Source: Lyophyllum atratum
Lineage: Eukaryota > Basidiomycota > Agaricomycetes > Agaricales > Lyophyllaceae
Length of the DNA: 20,280 nt
Reading direction: 5' to 3'
NCBI GenBank assembly: GCA_014905825.1
Contig: JACGCN010000141.1
Location: 1 to 20,280 of the forward strand
Part shown: positions 1 through 8,585 of the stretch, piece by piece
Layout: the number at the start of each line of letters is the position of its first letter
How positions within the stretch are numbered: position 1 is the stretch's first letter
Notes under the pieces: model-generated
Told to the model about the DNA's origin: nothing
The model's input: only the letters and a program-made list of their open reading frames with translations
Database searches by the model: none
Program-made: the position numbers and the translations under genes

Positions 1-156
1 GTGTGTCTAATATCCTTGAAGATGCGTTTTTCCACGTGAGACGTGGCTGGCCCACGTTGGAACTTCAGTACTCAAAGGCGCCCGAACCAATTTTTCTCGC
101 CTTTTTCATATCACTACATGCTACACATCTCTACGCTATCCTACGCTACTGTGCGC

Positions 157-267
157 TCCCCTACCTACCCTGCCCTACCCTGCCCTGCCCTTCCCTGCCT
201 TCCCTACCCTCCCTACCCTCTACCCTCCCTCCCTACCCTCCCTACCCTCCCTACCCTACACGATTCT
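157..267. repeat. Pyrimidine-rich telomere-like tract
   Basis: This is a run of degenerate CCCTACC / CCCTGCC / CCCTCC units with almost no purine except the A or G of each unit. It resembles a degenerate CCCTAA telomere repeat lacking the second A. No exact telomeric hexamer array is present, so it may equally be a simple CT-rich microsatellite. The open frames through it are low complexity and are not taken as genes. Confidence 0.6.
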
Positions 268-421
268 AGGTTTAAATCCCTACCTTTCAAAAAAAGTCCC
301 CATAACGCTATTAAACCTAGTGTTCATAACACAACACCGTTGCGGAATTCGATAACCTTGGTCCTCCATACATCTTTCATGGTCGCAAACATAATGCGAC
401 ACTTATAGACGGAGAGGAACC

Positions 422-2891
422 TCAGGAAGAGCCCTGCACCCGGTCCTGCCCGAGGTCGGTGACGACGTGCTGGTAGCGACCTTGTTCATCTTTGAACACA
501 GAGACGTCCATGCAGCAGAAGGTCCGCAGATTCGACCTCCGAACACCCTTTTCCCGCTCCCGCTTCTCAATAACCCCGCGCAACATGGCGTACGCAAACT
601 TCTCAAACTCTTCCAACCCTTGCTTGCCTTGCCACACGTTGAGGCCAAAGTTGTTGAGGCCAAAATTTGCGAGGTCGCCCCTGGTTTCAGCAAAGTTTAG
701 CTTCTCGCCCAAAGAAATATATGCAAATGCTCACTGCATGGCTGAGAGCGGCGTCGGGAGTACGGAATCTATATAGATTCCGAAATCCACAGGCGCCAGG
801 TTCAGGATGTGCACAATCTGACCGCCAACAAAAATCGCCCGCAGCTTTCCAAATACTTGAGGTGTGTCATGGAAGTTCATCTTGACCGGCGGGTAAATGG
901 GATTGTTCAAGATCTCTAGCCCTTTGTAGCGCTCATTGTTGAAGTCGGTTTCCACCTGAAAGGGCGGATACGGTAACCCCTGCTCCCTTGTAGTAACCTG
1001 GACGATTTCTTCCATGTCCGTCGCCTTGTTCCCGTACAGCAAGGACTCCAGCGGTTTCGGCCAAACCGCCACTAATCTCGCCACATGAAGCCACTTTTCG
1101 AACCACTTTTTGAAGGATTCTCTGTCCCATCCAAACGTCTGCGCTCTATCGGGACCCCTGAAAACAAGCCCAAAGTTCGAGCATCTATGGCAATGACTTG
1201 AACGCAAGACTCACAAGAAGTCATCACTGAACTCGATAGTGCAGATGATCAGGTCCGCCCTGTAGATCAGATCGCTGTCGACACCTTCCCTGACAACCTC
1301 GATAAACTCCTTGCAGCCCATCAAGGACACGTCAAATTCCGCGGGCCGCTGCATTAACTCTGCTGCAAACCAGGTCTATACAATATATCAGCGTCAGAAC
1401 CCCCTCTCAGCAGCCAGGTGATTGGCGCCTTACCCACTCCTCGATATTGACATGTTTAACCCTAGCGAACTGTGGCACCTCGGGCTCCAGGTCTACCGAT
1501 TCGGGGAAGTGCGTCTTCAACTTGTTGTAAACCTTACGAGGTAGGACATCTGTCGTCCGATATGTCTTCCCTACCGTTTCCTCTACGGTTCTGCTCGAAC
1601 GCACGATGTGCTCAACAAATGTGACCTTGATTGGTGCCTGGCCTGCAGAAAACGGAACTGGTTCCGGGAACAGCGGTGCCGGGGGGCTGTGCCAGGGGCT
1701 GCACCGCACGCTGGGGCAGAACGGTCGGTGCTGGGCTTAGCATGGTCAATTTCGCCGGCTCCGGCGCAGGGCTGGGATATTGACTATGACCCTGCTCCGG
1801 GGCCGGCGTGTTCTGTGGGGTTTCCGACACATGACTGAGGCTGCGCACGGATCCCTGAGTCGGCTGGCGGGAGGGAAACAATGGGTCCATCCTGCGTGCA
1901 GTCGTCCCACACGAACCGTCCTCCTCCTCCTCCTCCTCCTTCTCTGCCGCTCCCTGTCCTGCGTCTTTCTCCTCCTCCTCCTCCTCCTCCTCCTCCTCCC
2001 CTCCTCCCCCCTCCTCCTCCTCCTCCTCCTCCTCCCCCTCCCTCCTCCTCCTCCTCCTCCTCTCCTCCGGGTCGTCCTCTGCCACTCCCTGTCCCTCGGC
2101 TCCCTCCTCCTCCTCCTCTGCCGCTCCCTGACCCGCGTCTTCCTCCTCCTCCTCCTCTGCCGCTCCCGGTTCCTCAGCTTCCTCCTGCTCCTTGTGCATG
2201 TCCAAATCAGCCCACTCGCCCTGTCCCTGATTTTCCATATCCTCATCCTCGTTGTCCGTTGTTCCTCTCCCTCCTCTTCTCCCGGCTTGTCCTCTTCCTT
2301 CTCCTCATCCTCTTCATCCTGCTCGTCCTCATCCTGCTCCAACCCTCCCCACTCGTCCGTGCCCTCCTCTTCTGTATCCTCATCGTCCTCCCCCTCCTCA
2401 TCGTCCTCGTCCCACTCTCCAAAGCCCCGATCCTTGAACTGCCTGGCACGCTGCAAGTACAAATCCGGAACATCACCTTCATCACTTCGCCCAAGGAATC
2501 GCAGTGCAATGGCAAGTCCCCACCGCTTCCAATCCTCTGCCGTGAGTTGATCCCGGAGTTGCTCCGACCGAGGAAGGGTTTCCGGCGCAAGACCCAGGTG
2601 CGGAAATAAACGGCATTGCGCTGCATTGCATTTGGGATGCTGTTTCCGAGAAGCGGCATGCCTCTTCCAGATACTTCCCTTCTTGTGCCATACCGGCACC
2701 AGACCAACTAAGACGGCCTCGCCGCGGTACGTGTATTGCACCGACGCATACTGGATTCTAGCAGAAACTGTCCAGTGCATGGACGCATGCATGCCCGCAT
2801 TTGAAAAAGTTCTCGGCGCCCATGAGGATGTTGAATGAATGTGAGTTGAGCGGTGGATATGGTTGAGATGAAGAAAGACGATCCTTTTCAT
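422..2891 (-). CDS. Multi-exon acidic hypothetical protein with frame breaks
   Basis: I do not recognise the family. Three introns near the 3' end fit exactly: 1376-1433 (58 nt), 1158-1214 (57 nt) and 681-734 (54 nt), all GT..AG. They join exons ending 1434, 1215-1375, 735-1157 and 422-680 in one continuous frame. That part reads as a globular domain with motifs such as EFIEVVREGVDSDLIY and ESFKKWFEKWLHVARLVAVW. Upstream are a Pro-rich linker (about 1640-1800), a poly-Glu tract coded by a GAG/GAA microsatellite (about 1919-2200), an Asp/Glu tract (about 2250-2420) and an N-terminal segment containing LTAEDWKRWGLAIALRFLG (about 2490-2545). The frame changes twice without a plausible intron: near 2240-2280 and at the G6 run 1681-1686. 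The C-terminus also reads on past the stop in another frame to 324. The start is uncertain; the ATG at 2891 is the first clear one in frame. It is either a decaying gene or a good gene with sequence indels. Confidence 0.6.
1919..2200. repeat. CTC/CCT trinucleotide microsatellite
   Basis: Imperfect (CTC)n/(CCT)n with interruptions such as TGCCGCTCCCTG. On the minus strand, in the frame of the surrounding gene, it encodes long Glu runs broken by GAAEEEE-like segments. The other two minus frames give Arg or Gly/Glu runs and the plus strand gives Leu, Pro or Ser runs. Those are frame shadows. Length changes here would directly alter the acidic protein. Confidence 0.85.
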
Positions 2892-2929
2892 CAACGGCAA
2901 TCTCTTATCAGTCTGATCAACGGATGCAG

Positions 2930-2941
2930 CCCTAACCCTAA
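2930..2941. repeat. Two telomeric hexamers (CCCTAA)2
   Basis: Two exact CCCTAA units stand just upstream of the acidic gene's first ATG. Two units can arise by chance or form an upstream promoter element (a Telo-box-like motif). It is too short to prove an interstitial telomere. Confidence 0.35.
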
Positions 2942-3569
2942 GTCTCCCACCGTAGTCCACCGTAAGGAAGCGTAAGTGAGCGTCATCACCATTAATGAGC
3001 CATTTCTCCCTATTATTTCTGAGGATAACTTCACTTCAACTTCGAAATTTACCTGGTATTGGTCTCCCACCTACTCTTGCATGTGCTCTCGCACCTGGTC
3101 TCAAACCTCCCCTCCTACCTAGTCTCGCATCTGCTCTCGCACTTGACATCGGACCTGGTCTCGCACCTGGTTTGGCACCTCCCCTTGTACTCCGTCGAAC
3201 CTGGTTTCGCACCTCCCCTTGTACCTCTTGCACCTGCTGTCGCACCTCCCCCATCCGTCGCACCTGGGTTGTCCATCCTGGGTTACCCGTCGCACCTGGT
3301 TCCACACCTCACCTTGTACCATTCGCACCTCCCCTCATCCGGCGCACCTCCTCTCTCACCTGGTCTCGCACCTGGGTTATCCGTCGCACCTGGTTTCGCA
3401 CCTGGGTTTCCACTTTTTCCACTTTACACCTCAATTACGCTGAATGACGGTCCACATCACGTGACTTATTTACTTCCAAGAGCACGCAACTTTACCCCGT
3501 CGGCATTCACGCAAAAATCACTAGAAACACGACGTTTGAGAGAAAGGTGCAAAGAAAGATCACAATTAT

Positions 3570-3573
3570 AAAA
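3570..3573 (-). terminator. Oligo-T after tRNA-like copy 1
   Basis: TTTT on the minus strand lies about 25 nt beyond the tRNA-like 3' end. It would define a Pol III transcript of about 107 nt starting near 3676. The spacing is kept in all three copies. Confidence 0.35.
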
Positions 3574-3596
3574 CATTATGCCTAAGGATATGCATG

Positions 3597-3676
3597 AGAC
3601 ACCCGGGGATTGAACCCGGGACCGCCAGCTGAGTCGCAGACAAAGCGTGCGTGATAACCAAGTATACCATGTGTCC
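3597..3676 (-). tRNA. tRNA-like sequence, copy 1
   Basis: The minus strand shows an A-box-like TGGTATACTTGG and a B-box-like GGTTCAATCCC. It has a strong T-arm (CCGGG/CCCGG) and acceptor pairing GACAC/GTGTC. The D-arm region, ending TTGGTTATCACG, resembles a tRNA-Val D-arm. The anticodon arm is poor: CGCAC and CTGCG leave a C-C mismatch, the loop GCTTTGT lacks U33, and the variable region is long. No isotype can be assigned. It is probably a tRNA-derived element or pseudo-tRNA, though an unusual functional RNA is not excluded. Confidence 0.5.
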
Positions 3677-4502
3677 ATGCCAAACCTGTTCTCGCACCTC
3701 CCCTTGTACCATTCGCACCTGGCTTCGCACCTCCCCTTGTACCATTCGCACCTCCCCTCACCCGTGGCACCTCCTCTCGCACCTCCCCTTGTACCATTCG
3801 CACCTCCCGTCGCACCTCCGCTCATTGGTCTCATCCGTCGCACCTGGTTTATCTGTCGCACCTCCGTCGCACCTGGTCTCGCACCTGGGTTATCCGTCGC
3901 ACCTGGTCTGGCACCTGGTTTATACCGTCGCACCTGGTTCCGCACCTCCCCTTGTACCATTCGCACCTGGTTCCGCTCCTCCCCTTGTACCATTCGCACC
4001 TCCCGTCGCACCTGGTCTTGCACCTGGATTATCCGTCGCACCTGGTCTGGCACCTGGTTTATACCGTCGACCCTGGTTCCGTACCTCCCCTTGTACCATT
4101 CGCACCTCCCGTCGCACCTCCCCTCATCCGTCACACCTCCTCTCGCACTTGGTCTCATCCATCGCACCTGGGTCATCCGTCGCACCTCCCGTCGCACCTG
4201 GTCACCCACCTGGTTTATACCGTCGCACCTGGCTTCGCACCTCCCCTTAACCCTTTCGCACCTGGTTTATATGTCGCACCTCCCGTCGCACCTCCCGTCG
4301 CACCTGGGTTATCCGTCTCACCTGGTTTCGCACCTGGGTTTCCACTTTTTCCACTTTACACCTCAATTACGCTGAATGACGGTCCACGTCACGTGACTTA
4401 TTTACTTCCAGGAGCACGCAACTTTACCCCGTCAGCATTCACGCGAAAATCACTAGAAACACGACGTTTTGAGAGAAAGGTGCAAAGAAAGATCACAATT
4501 AT

Positions 4503-4506
4503 AAAA
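4503..4506 (-). terminator. Oligo-T after tRNA-like copy 2
   Basis: TTTT on the minus strand, at the same relative distance as in copy 1. The predicted Pol III transcript is about 106 nt. Confidence 0.35.
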
Positions 4507-4527
4507 CATTATGCCGAAAGATATGAT

Positions 4528-4608
4528 GACACACCCGGGGATTGAACCCGGGACCACCAGCTGAGTCGCAGACAAAGCCTGCGCGATAACCAAGTATACC
4601 ATGTGTCC
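4528..4608 (-). tRNA. tRNA-like sequence, copy 2
   Basis: This is the best folded of the three. The acceptor GACACAT pairs with GTGTGTC over seven positions including one G-U. The anticodon-type stem CGCAG/CTGCG is a full 5 bp around the loop GCTTTGT, because a C-to-G change relative to copies 1 and 3 restores a pair. The A box and B box are identical to copy 1. The loop still lacks U33 and the variable region is about 15 nt, so the isotype is unassigned. Confidence 0.5.
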
Positions 4609-5015
4609 ATGCCAAACCTGGTCTCGCACCTGGTTTACACCGTTGCACCTGGCTTCGCACCTCCCCTTGTACCATTCGCACCTCCCCTCACCCGTCGCAC
4701 CTCCTCTCACACCTCCCCTCACCCGTCGCACCTGGTTTATCCGTCGGACCTCCTAACAGCATCTGGTCTCGCACCTGGTTTATACCGTCGCACCTCCTCT
4801 CGCACCTGCTCTCGCACCTGGCTTCTCCGTCGCACCTCCTCTCGCACCTGGTCTCGCACCTGGTTTATACTGTCGCACCTCCTCTCGCACCTGGTTTATC
4901 CGTCGCACCTGCTCTCGCACCTGGTTTCGCACCTCACCTGACAACTGGTTTTTACCGTCGCACCTGGTTTCGCACCTGGTTTATCCGTCGCACCTCCTCT
5001 CGCACTAGCTAGGAG

Positions 5016-5042
5016 GTAGGCCTCAGGGGACCGGTGGCCTAC
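5016..5042. repeat. Inverted repeat at array 1 edge
   Basis: GTAGGCC and GGCCTAC, separated by 13 nt, can form a 7-bp hairpin directly where array 1 ends. It may mark a junction. Confidence 0.45.
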
Positions 5043-5113
5043 GTCACGTGCGGACGAGTATGGAAATGGTGAACAAGTCGAGCTCAGCGAACCTCGGTAT
5101 CCGCATCATGAAA

Positions 5114-5138
5114 ACCTCGGTAAGTGAAGTACCGAGGT
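5114..5138. repeat. Perfect hairpin ACCTCGGTA
   Basis: ACCTCGGTA, a 7-nt loop (AGTGAAG) and TACCGAGGT form a perfect 9-bp stem. A further direct copy of ACCTCGGTA lies at 5091-5099. Its role is unknown. Confidence 0.6.
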
Positions 5139-5706
5139 GCAACATTCCGCCGGTGCAGGCAGACTCGTAGAAATGCGCAAAATCAAGGTTGCAGTGCTCA
5201 GACCATACAGGGCCCACCCTCGCGCCGGCCATGCGCCTGTGGAATCATCTGCGACCTTCACCGAGGCCCGTATCACGCGAACATGACCAAAGACCAGGTC
5301 CTCCGTGACGTGGAACACGCGAGGATATATGGAAGAAGTTGAGAAGAAAATTTGGGAGACCCATGCCATCCTCAACACGCATATGGGGTTCCTCCCAAGA
5401 AAGAGGTTGACGAGCCGACTGATGAAGAGGTAAGCGACAATCCGAGGCTCAGCCTCTAGCTCGGTAACGAAAAAATACTTGTACATAATAAATTTGCTGT
5501 TTTGTGAATTTCTTGAAGTCGTCTTGTCAATATCTGGTGTGAAAATAAGTCAAGGAAAAACAAAAGGAATCAAGAAAATGTAAGAACGGCGACAGGCTCA
5601 GATCCCTTCATTGCCAGAAAACCCCTTGGAGTTGCGCAATTTGAAAAGGCAACTTCGAAAGTGAAATGGGAAGTTGGGTTAGAAATAAAATAGTGAAGGG
5701 AAACCC

Positions 5707-5787
5707 TTAATCAGAATCAGAGTCGGAATCGGCCTCGGGACCAATTTCCGGTAGGTCGTCGTTGTCAAGTACGTCGGTTTCTTCCAT
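5707..5787 (-). CDS. Possible small acidic ORF or terminal exon
   Basis: An ATG-to-TAA frame of 26 codons begins MEETDVLDNDDLPE and ends in an alternating Asp/Ser tail (EADSDSDSD). Such acidic tails are common at the C-termini of larger proteins, so this is more likely a last exon or its remnant than an independent gene. I could not find a convincing upstream exon; the sequence upstream on this strand runs into array 2. Confidence 0.25.
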   Translation of the reverse strand: MEETDVLDNDDLPEIGPEADSDSDSD

Positions 5788-6442
5788 ATCTCAAAGTCAG
5801 TGAGTGTTGATGTCGATGGCATTTTCGGGAAGGAGATGGAACGGGGAAAAAAAGTAAGGAATCAGTCGGAATGCCGCCGCCACAGGTCGATGTTGTTTCG
5901 GGAAAGGACAATAAGGGTTCCAACATACCGAGGTTGCATGGTTTTTCACCTCGCACCTCCCGTTGCACCTGGTCTCGCACCTGGTCTCGTACCATTCGCA
6001 CCTCCTGTCGCACCTCCCCTCATCCGTCGCACCTCCTCTCACACCTGCTTTATACCGTTACACCTCCCGTTGCACCTGCCCTTGTACCTCTCGCACCTGC
6101 TGTCGCACCTCCCCCACACCTGGGTTATCCGTCGCACCTGGTCACCCACCTGGTTTTATACCGTCGCACCTGGCTTCGCACCTCCCCTTAACCCTTTCGC
6201 ACCTGGTTTATATGTCGCACCTCCCGTCGCACCTCCCGTCGCACCTGGGTTATCCGTCACACCTGGTTTCGCACCTGGGTTTCCACTTTTTCCACTTTAC
6301 ACCTCAATTACGGTGAATGACGGTCCACGTCACGTGACTTATTTACTTCCAGGAGCACGCAACTTTACCCCGTCAGCATTCACGCGAAAATCACTAGAAA
6401 CACAACATTCGAGAGAAAGGTGCAAAGAAAGATGACAATAAG

Positions 6443-6446
6443 AAAA
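6443..6446 (-). terminator. Oligo-T after tRNA-like copy 3
   Basis: TTTT on the minus strand, in a sequence context that otherwise differs from copies 1 and 2 but at the same distance. The predicted transcript is about 105 nt. Confidence 0.35.
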
Positions 6447-6466
6447 TCTTGCCACTAGTGGTGATT

Positions 6467-6547
6467 GACACACCCGGGCATTGAACCCGGGACCGCCAGC
6501 TGAGTCGCAGACAAAGCGTGCGTGATAACCAAGTATACCATGTGTCC
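6467..6547 (-). tRNA. tRNA-like sequence, copy 3
   Basis: As copy 2 in the acceptor stem and as copy 1 in the anticodon-type arm. One change in the T-loop region (TTCAATG for TTCAATC) leaves the CCGGG/CCCGG stem intact but alters the last B-box base. Isotype unassigned. Confidence 0.5.
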
Positions 6548-7603
6548 ATGCCAAACCTGGTCTCGCACCTGGTTTATACCGTTGCACCTGGCTTCGCACC
6601 TCCCCTTGTACCATTCGCACCTCCCCTCACCCGTCGCACCTCCTCTCGCACCTCCCCTCACCCGTCGCACCTGGTTTATACCGTCGCACCTCCTCTCGCA
6701 CCTGCTCTCGCACCTGGTTTATACTGTCGCACCTCCTCTCGCACCTGCTCTCGCACCTGGCTTCTCCGTCGCACCTCCTCTCGCACCTGGTCTCGCACCT
6801 GGTTTATACTGTCGCACCTCCTCTCGCACCTGGTTTATCCGTCGCACCTGGTTTATATGTCGCACCTCCCGTCGCACCTGGTCTCGCACCTGGGTTATCC
6901 GTCGCACCTGGCTTCGCACCTCCCCTTGTACGATTCGCACCTCCCGTTGCACCTGGTCTCGCACCTGGGTTATCCGTCGCACCTGGTTCCGCACCTGGTT
7001 TATACCATCGCACCTGGCTTCGCACCTCCCCTTGTACAATTCGCACCTCCCGTCGCACCTGGTCTCGCACCTGGGTTATCCGTCGCACCTGGTCTGGCAC
7101 CTGGTTTATACCATCGCACCTGGCTTCGCACCTCCCCTTGTACAATTCGCACCTGGTTTTGACTTCGCACCTCCCGTCGCACCTGGTCTCGCACCTGGGT
7201 TAACCGTCGCCCCTGGTTCCGCACCTCCCCTTATACCATTCGCACCTCCCGTCGCACCTCCCTTCATCCGTCGCACCTCCTCTCGCACCTGGTCTCATCC
7301 GTCGCACCTGGTTTATATGTCGCACCTCCCGTCGCACCTGGTCTCGCACCTGGGTTATCCGTCGCACCTGGTTCCGCACCTCCCCTTGTACCATTCGCAC
7401 CTCCCGTGGCACCTCCCCTCATCCGTCGCACCTCCTCTCGCACCTGGTCTCATCCGTCGCACCTGGGTTATCCGTCGCACCTGGTTCCGCACCTGCCCTT
7501 GTACCATTCCCACCTCCTGTCGCACCTCCCCGCATCCGTCGCACCTGGCCTCGCACCTGTTTTTGCACCTGGGTTATCCGTCGCACCTGGTTTCGCACCT
7601 GGG

Positions 7604-7717
7604 TTTCCACTTTTCACCTCAATTACGGTGAAGGACGGTTCACACCAAGCATTACGGTAAATGACGGTCCACGTCACGTGACTTATTTACTTCCAGGAGC
7701 ACGCAACTTTACCCTCC
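7604..7717 (-). repeat. Truncated block, copy 4 (no tRNA-like head)
   Basis: Only the array-proximal part of the body is present. It contains a short internal duplication around ATTACGGTGAAGGACGG / ATTACGGTAAATGACGG, then the CACGTCACGTG and AGCACGCAACTTTACC motifs. It stops at about 7717, where kinase-locus sequence begins. This is the right-hand limit of the repeat region. Confidence 0.75.
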
Positions 7718-7763
7718 TTTTTCTCCACAACCGGACCGCCGATTTCTTAGCTTTTTTAAAGGT

Positions 7764-8585
7764 TCATTGGTACATATATAACCTCTCTTTTGGACCCCTA
7801 ACATCCCCAAAATTTTGATATTTGTATATAAGAGTACTCTTATACAGGACGGTATAATCCGTCGCGCTGCTGTTCTTGTACCATTGCATAACCATTGACG
7901 GCCGGCCACCCAGATGGTAGGAAGTCCCAAAAAACTTGACAATGTTGGGATGCTCGAGACGATGCCAGATATAGACTTCCCAGTTCAGTCGCTGACGTGT
8001 GGTGAGGATAGAGGGAGAATTCAGGCGGGATGTAACGAAAGGCTTACCTTCCTGGCTTTCTCATGCTCCCTTATAGCAAAGACGCGAAGAAGCTTGATGG
8101 CAACCTGCAATCGCGTCAGAATATGAATGAGGGCTAGATTTCGCTCCGAATACACCTACCAAGACCTTCTCCTGACTCTTCCCGGACCTGGTAGCCTCTC
8201 GAGTCCATTCTCCCTTGTATATGTCGAAAAAGCCTCCGGTTGTGACAGGGGATTCGTTCAGAGTCTGAATAGAGGATGTCAAGTCAATGACACCTGCGAT
8301 AGGTGAGCTGATGGAAGCGGGTGTGCTGGGCGTGACCGTTTCCGACGTATCTGGGGTGATAGACTCAGATGTGTGCCCATGCGTTGGAATGCATAAATGC
8401 GGGAGGGTATGGTGGGATGGCCGACCCGGCTGGCGTTCCTCTCGAAGGCTATCTGCGAGAAGCAAGTGGAGTCGAGAGATGGCTCCCAGGCCTGGACCTT
8501 GAGGTGAAGGGTGCGACCGGGTTTTCCCGCAGCAGACTCCGAAGGTGTGACGTTGGCTTAGCATCGAGATAGCCTGCAGCCGCAT
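7764..8585 (-). pseudogene. Truncated TKL-type protein kinase (N-lobe only)
   Basis: Three exons join in phase 0: 8160-8585, 8048-8104 and 7764-7991, with GT..AG introns of 55 and 56 nt. The product has a Ser/Thr/Pro-rich N-terminal region, then a kinase N-lobe. A glycine loop variant TTGGFFDIYKGEW is followed by the VAIK lysine (VAIKLLRVFAI), an alpha-C glutamate (RLNWEVYIWHRLEHPNIV) and the hinge segment SMVMQWYKNSSATDY. This order matches tyrosine-kinase-like kinases of mushrooms, whose next parts should be HRD and DFG motifs. None follow: the frame ends after about 30 unrelated residues, and the repeat region starts about 50 bp further on. A catalytically active product is impossible from this copy. 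The ATG at 8585 is the first clear in-frame one; the true start could lie in an unseen exon. Confidence 0.75.

Larger units (their letters stand above)
3407..3676 (-). repeat. 270-bp tRNA-like block, copy 1
   Basis: Read on the minus strand, the block has an 80-nt tRNA-like head (3597-3676). A 190-nt non-tRNA body follows, with GTCACGTGA (an E-box-like CACGTG), the motif AAGTTGCGTGCTC and GTGGAAAAAGTGGAAACCC at its end. Minisatellite abuts both ends. Copies 2 and 3 match nearly base for base, with only scattered substitutions and small indels. It could be a tRNA-derived SINE or a tRNA-like gene amplified together with the minisatellite. Confidence 0.85.
4339..4608 (-). repeat. 270-bp tRNA-like block, copy 2
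   Basis: Same structure as copy 1 and 932 bp away, with the same minisatellite boundaries (GCACCTGGG on the body side, CCAAACCTGG on the head side). Differences are scattered substitutions, for example CACGTCACGTG for CACATCACGTG, and one extra T in the ACGTTTTGAG run. Shared flanks show that head, body and edge repeats were duplicated together. Confidence 0.85.
3060..5008. repeat. Minisatellite array 1, CGCACCT core
   Basis: Tandem units share the core TCGCACCT, followed by short variable tails (GGT, CCCG, GGGTTATCCG, GGTTTATACCG, CCCCTTGTACCAT). Unit lengths therefore run from about 11 to 22 bp and combine into higher-order patterns. The array is interrupted by two 270-bp blocks at 3407-3676 and 4339-4608. 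It ends at about 5008, next to a small inverted repeat. Long frames stay open on both strands only because the units lack stops in some phases. I do not treat them as genes. Confidence 0.9.
5009..5945. other. Unique spacer between the two arrays
   Basis: This segment has no CGCACCT units. It holds two inverted repeats near its left end (5016-5042 and 5114-5138), a short plus-strand frame from 5329 (MEEVEKKIWETHAILNTHM) that could be part of an exon, and a short acidic minus-strand frame at 5707-5787. The 5450-5700 part is AT-rich and I see nothing coding in it. The segment may be a gene remnant split off by array growth. Confidence 0.5.
6280..6547 (-). repeat. 270-bp tRNA-like block, copy 3
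   Basis: Third full copy, 268 bp, with the same body and head. The stretch between tRNA-like head and body (about 6440-6466) differs from copies 1 and 2 (GCCACTAGTGGTGATTG instead of the ATAAAACATTATGCC type). The rest is almost unchanged. Confidence 0.85.
5946..7603. repeat. Minisatellite array 2, CGCACCT core
   Basis: Same units as array 1, including the longer recurring string types TCGCACCTGGGTTATCCG and TTCGCACCTCCCCTTGTAC. It is interrupted by block copy 3 (6280-6547) and closed by a truncated copy 4. The segment just left of block 3 repeats the organisation left of block 2 (Leu/Pro frame with CACCCACCTGGTTTATACCG), indicating segmental duplication of array plus block. Confidence 0.9.

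Noticed and set aside
1780..2609. Plus-strand Leu/Ser- and Pro-rich ORFs of about 250 codons
   Set aside because: They are shadows of the CTC microsatellite; the minus strand has the intron-containing gene with coherent exons.
3597..3676. A normal functional tRNA gene with assigned isotype
   Set aside because: The anticodon stem is mismatched, U33 is missing and the variable region is abnormal; only the acceptor, T-arm and promoter boxes are good.
3466..4209. 247-codon minus-strand collagen-like ORF and similar Gly-rich ORFs in the arrays
   Set aside because: They are translations of the minisatellite, shift with each unit, overlap on both strands, and run into the tRNA-like block body.
5106..5486. 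126-codon minus-strand ORF in the spacer
   Set aside because: It crosses the perfect hairpin and has no recognisable domain; the plus strand has equally weak frames, so neither is called.
3060..7603. CRISPR-like repeat array
   Set aside because: Units are variable-length tandem minisatellite without unique spacers, and the window is eukaryotic with spliceosomal introns.
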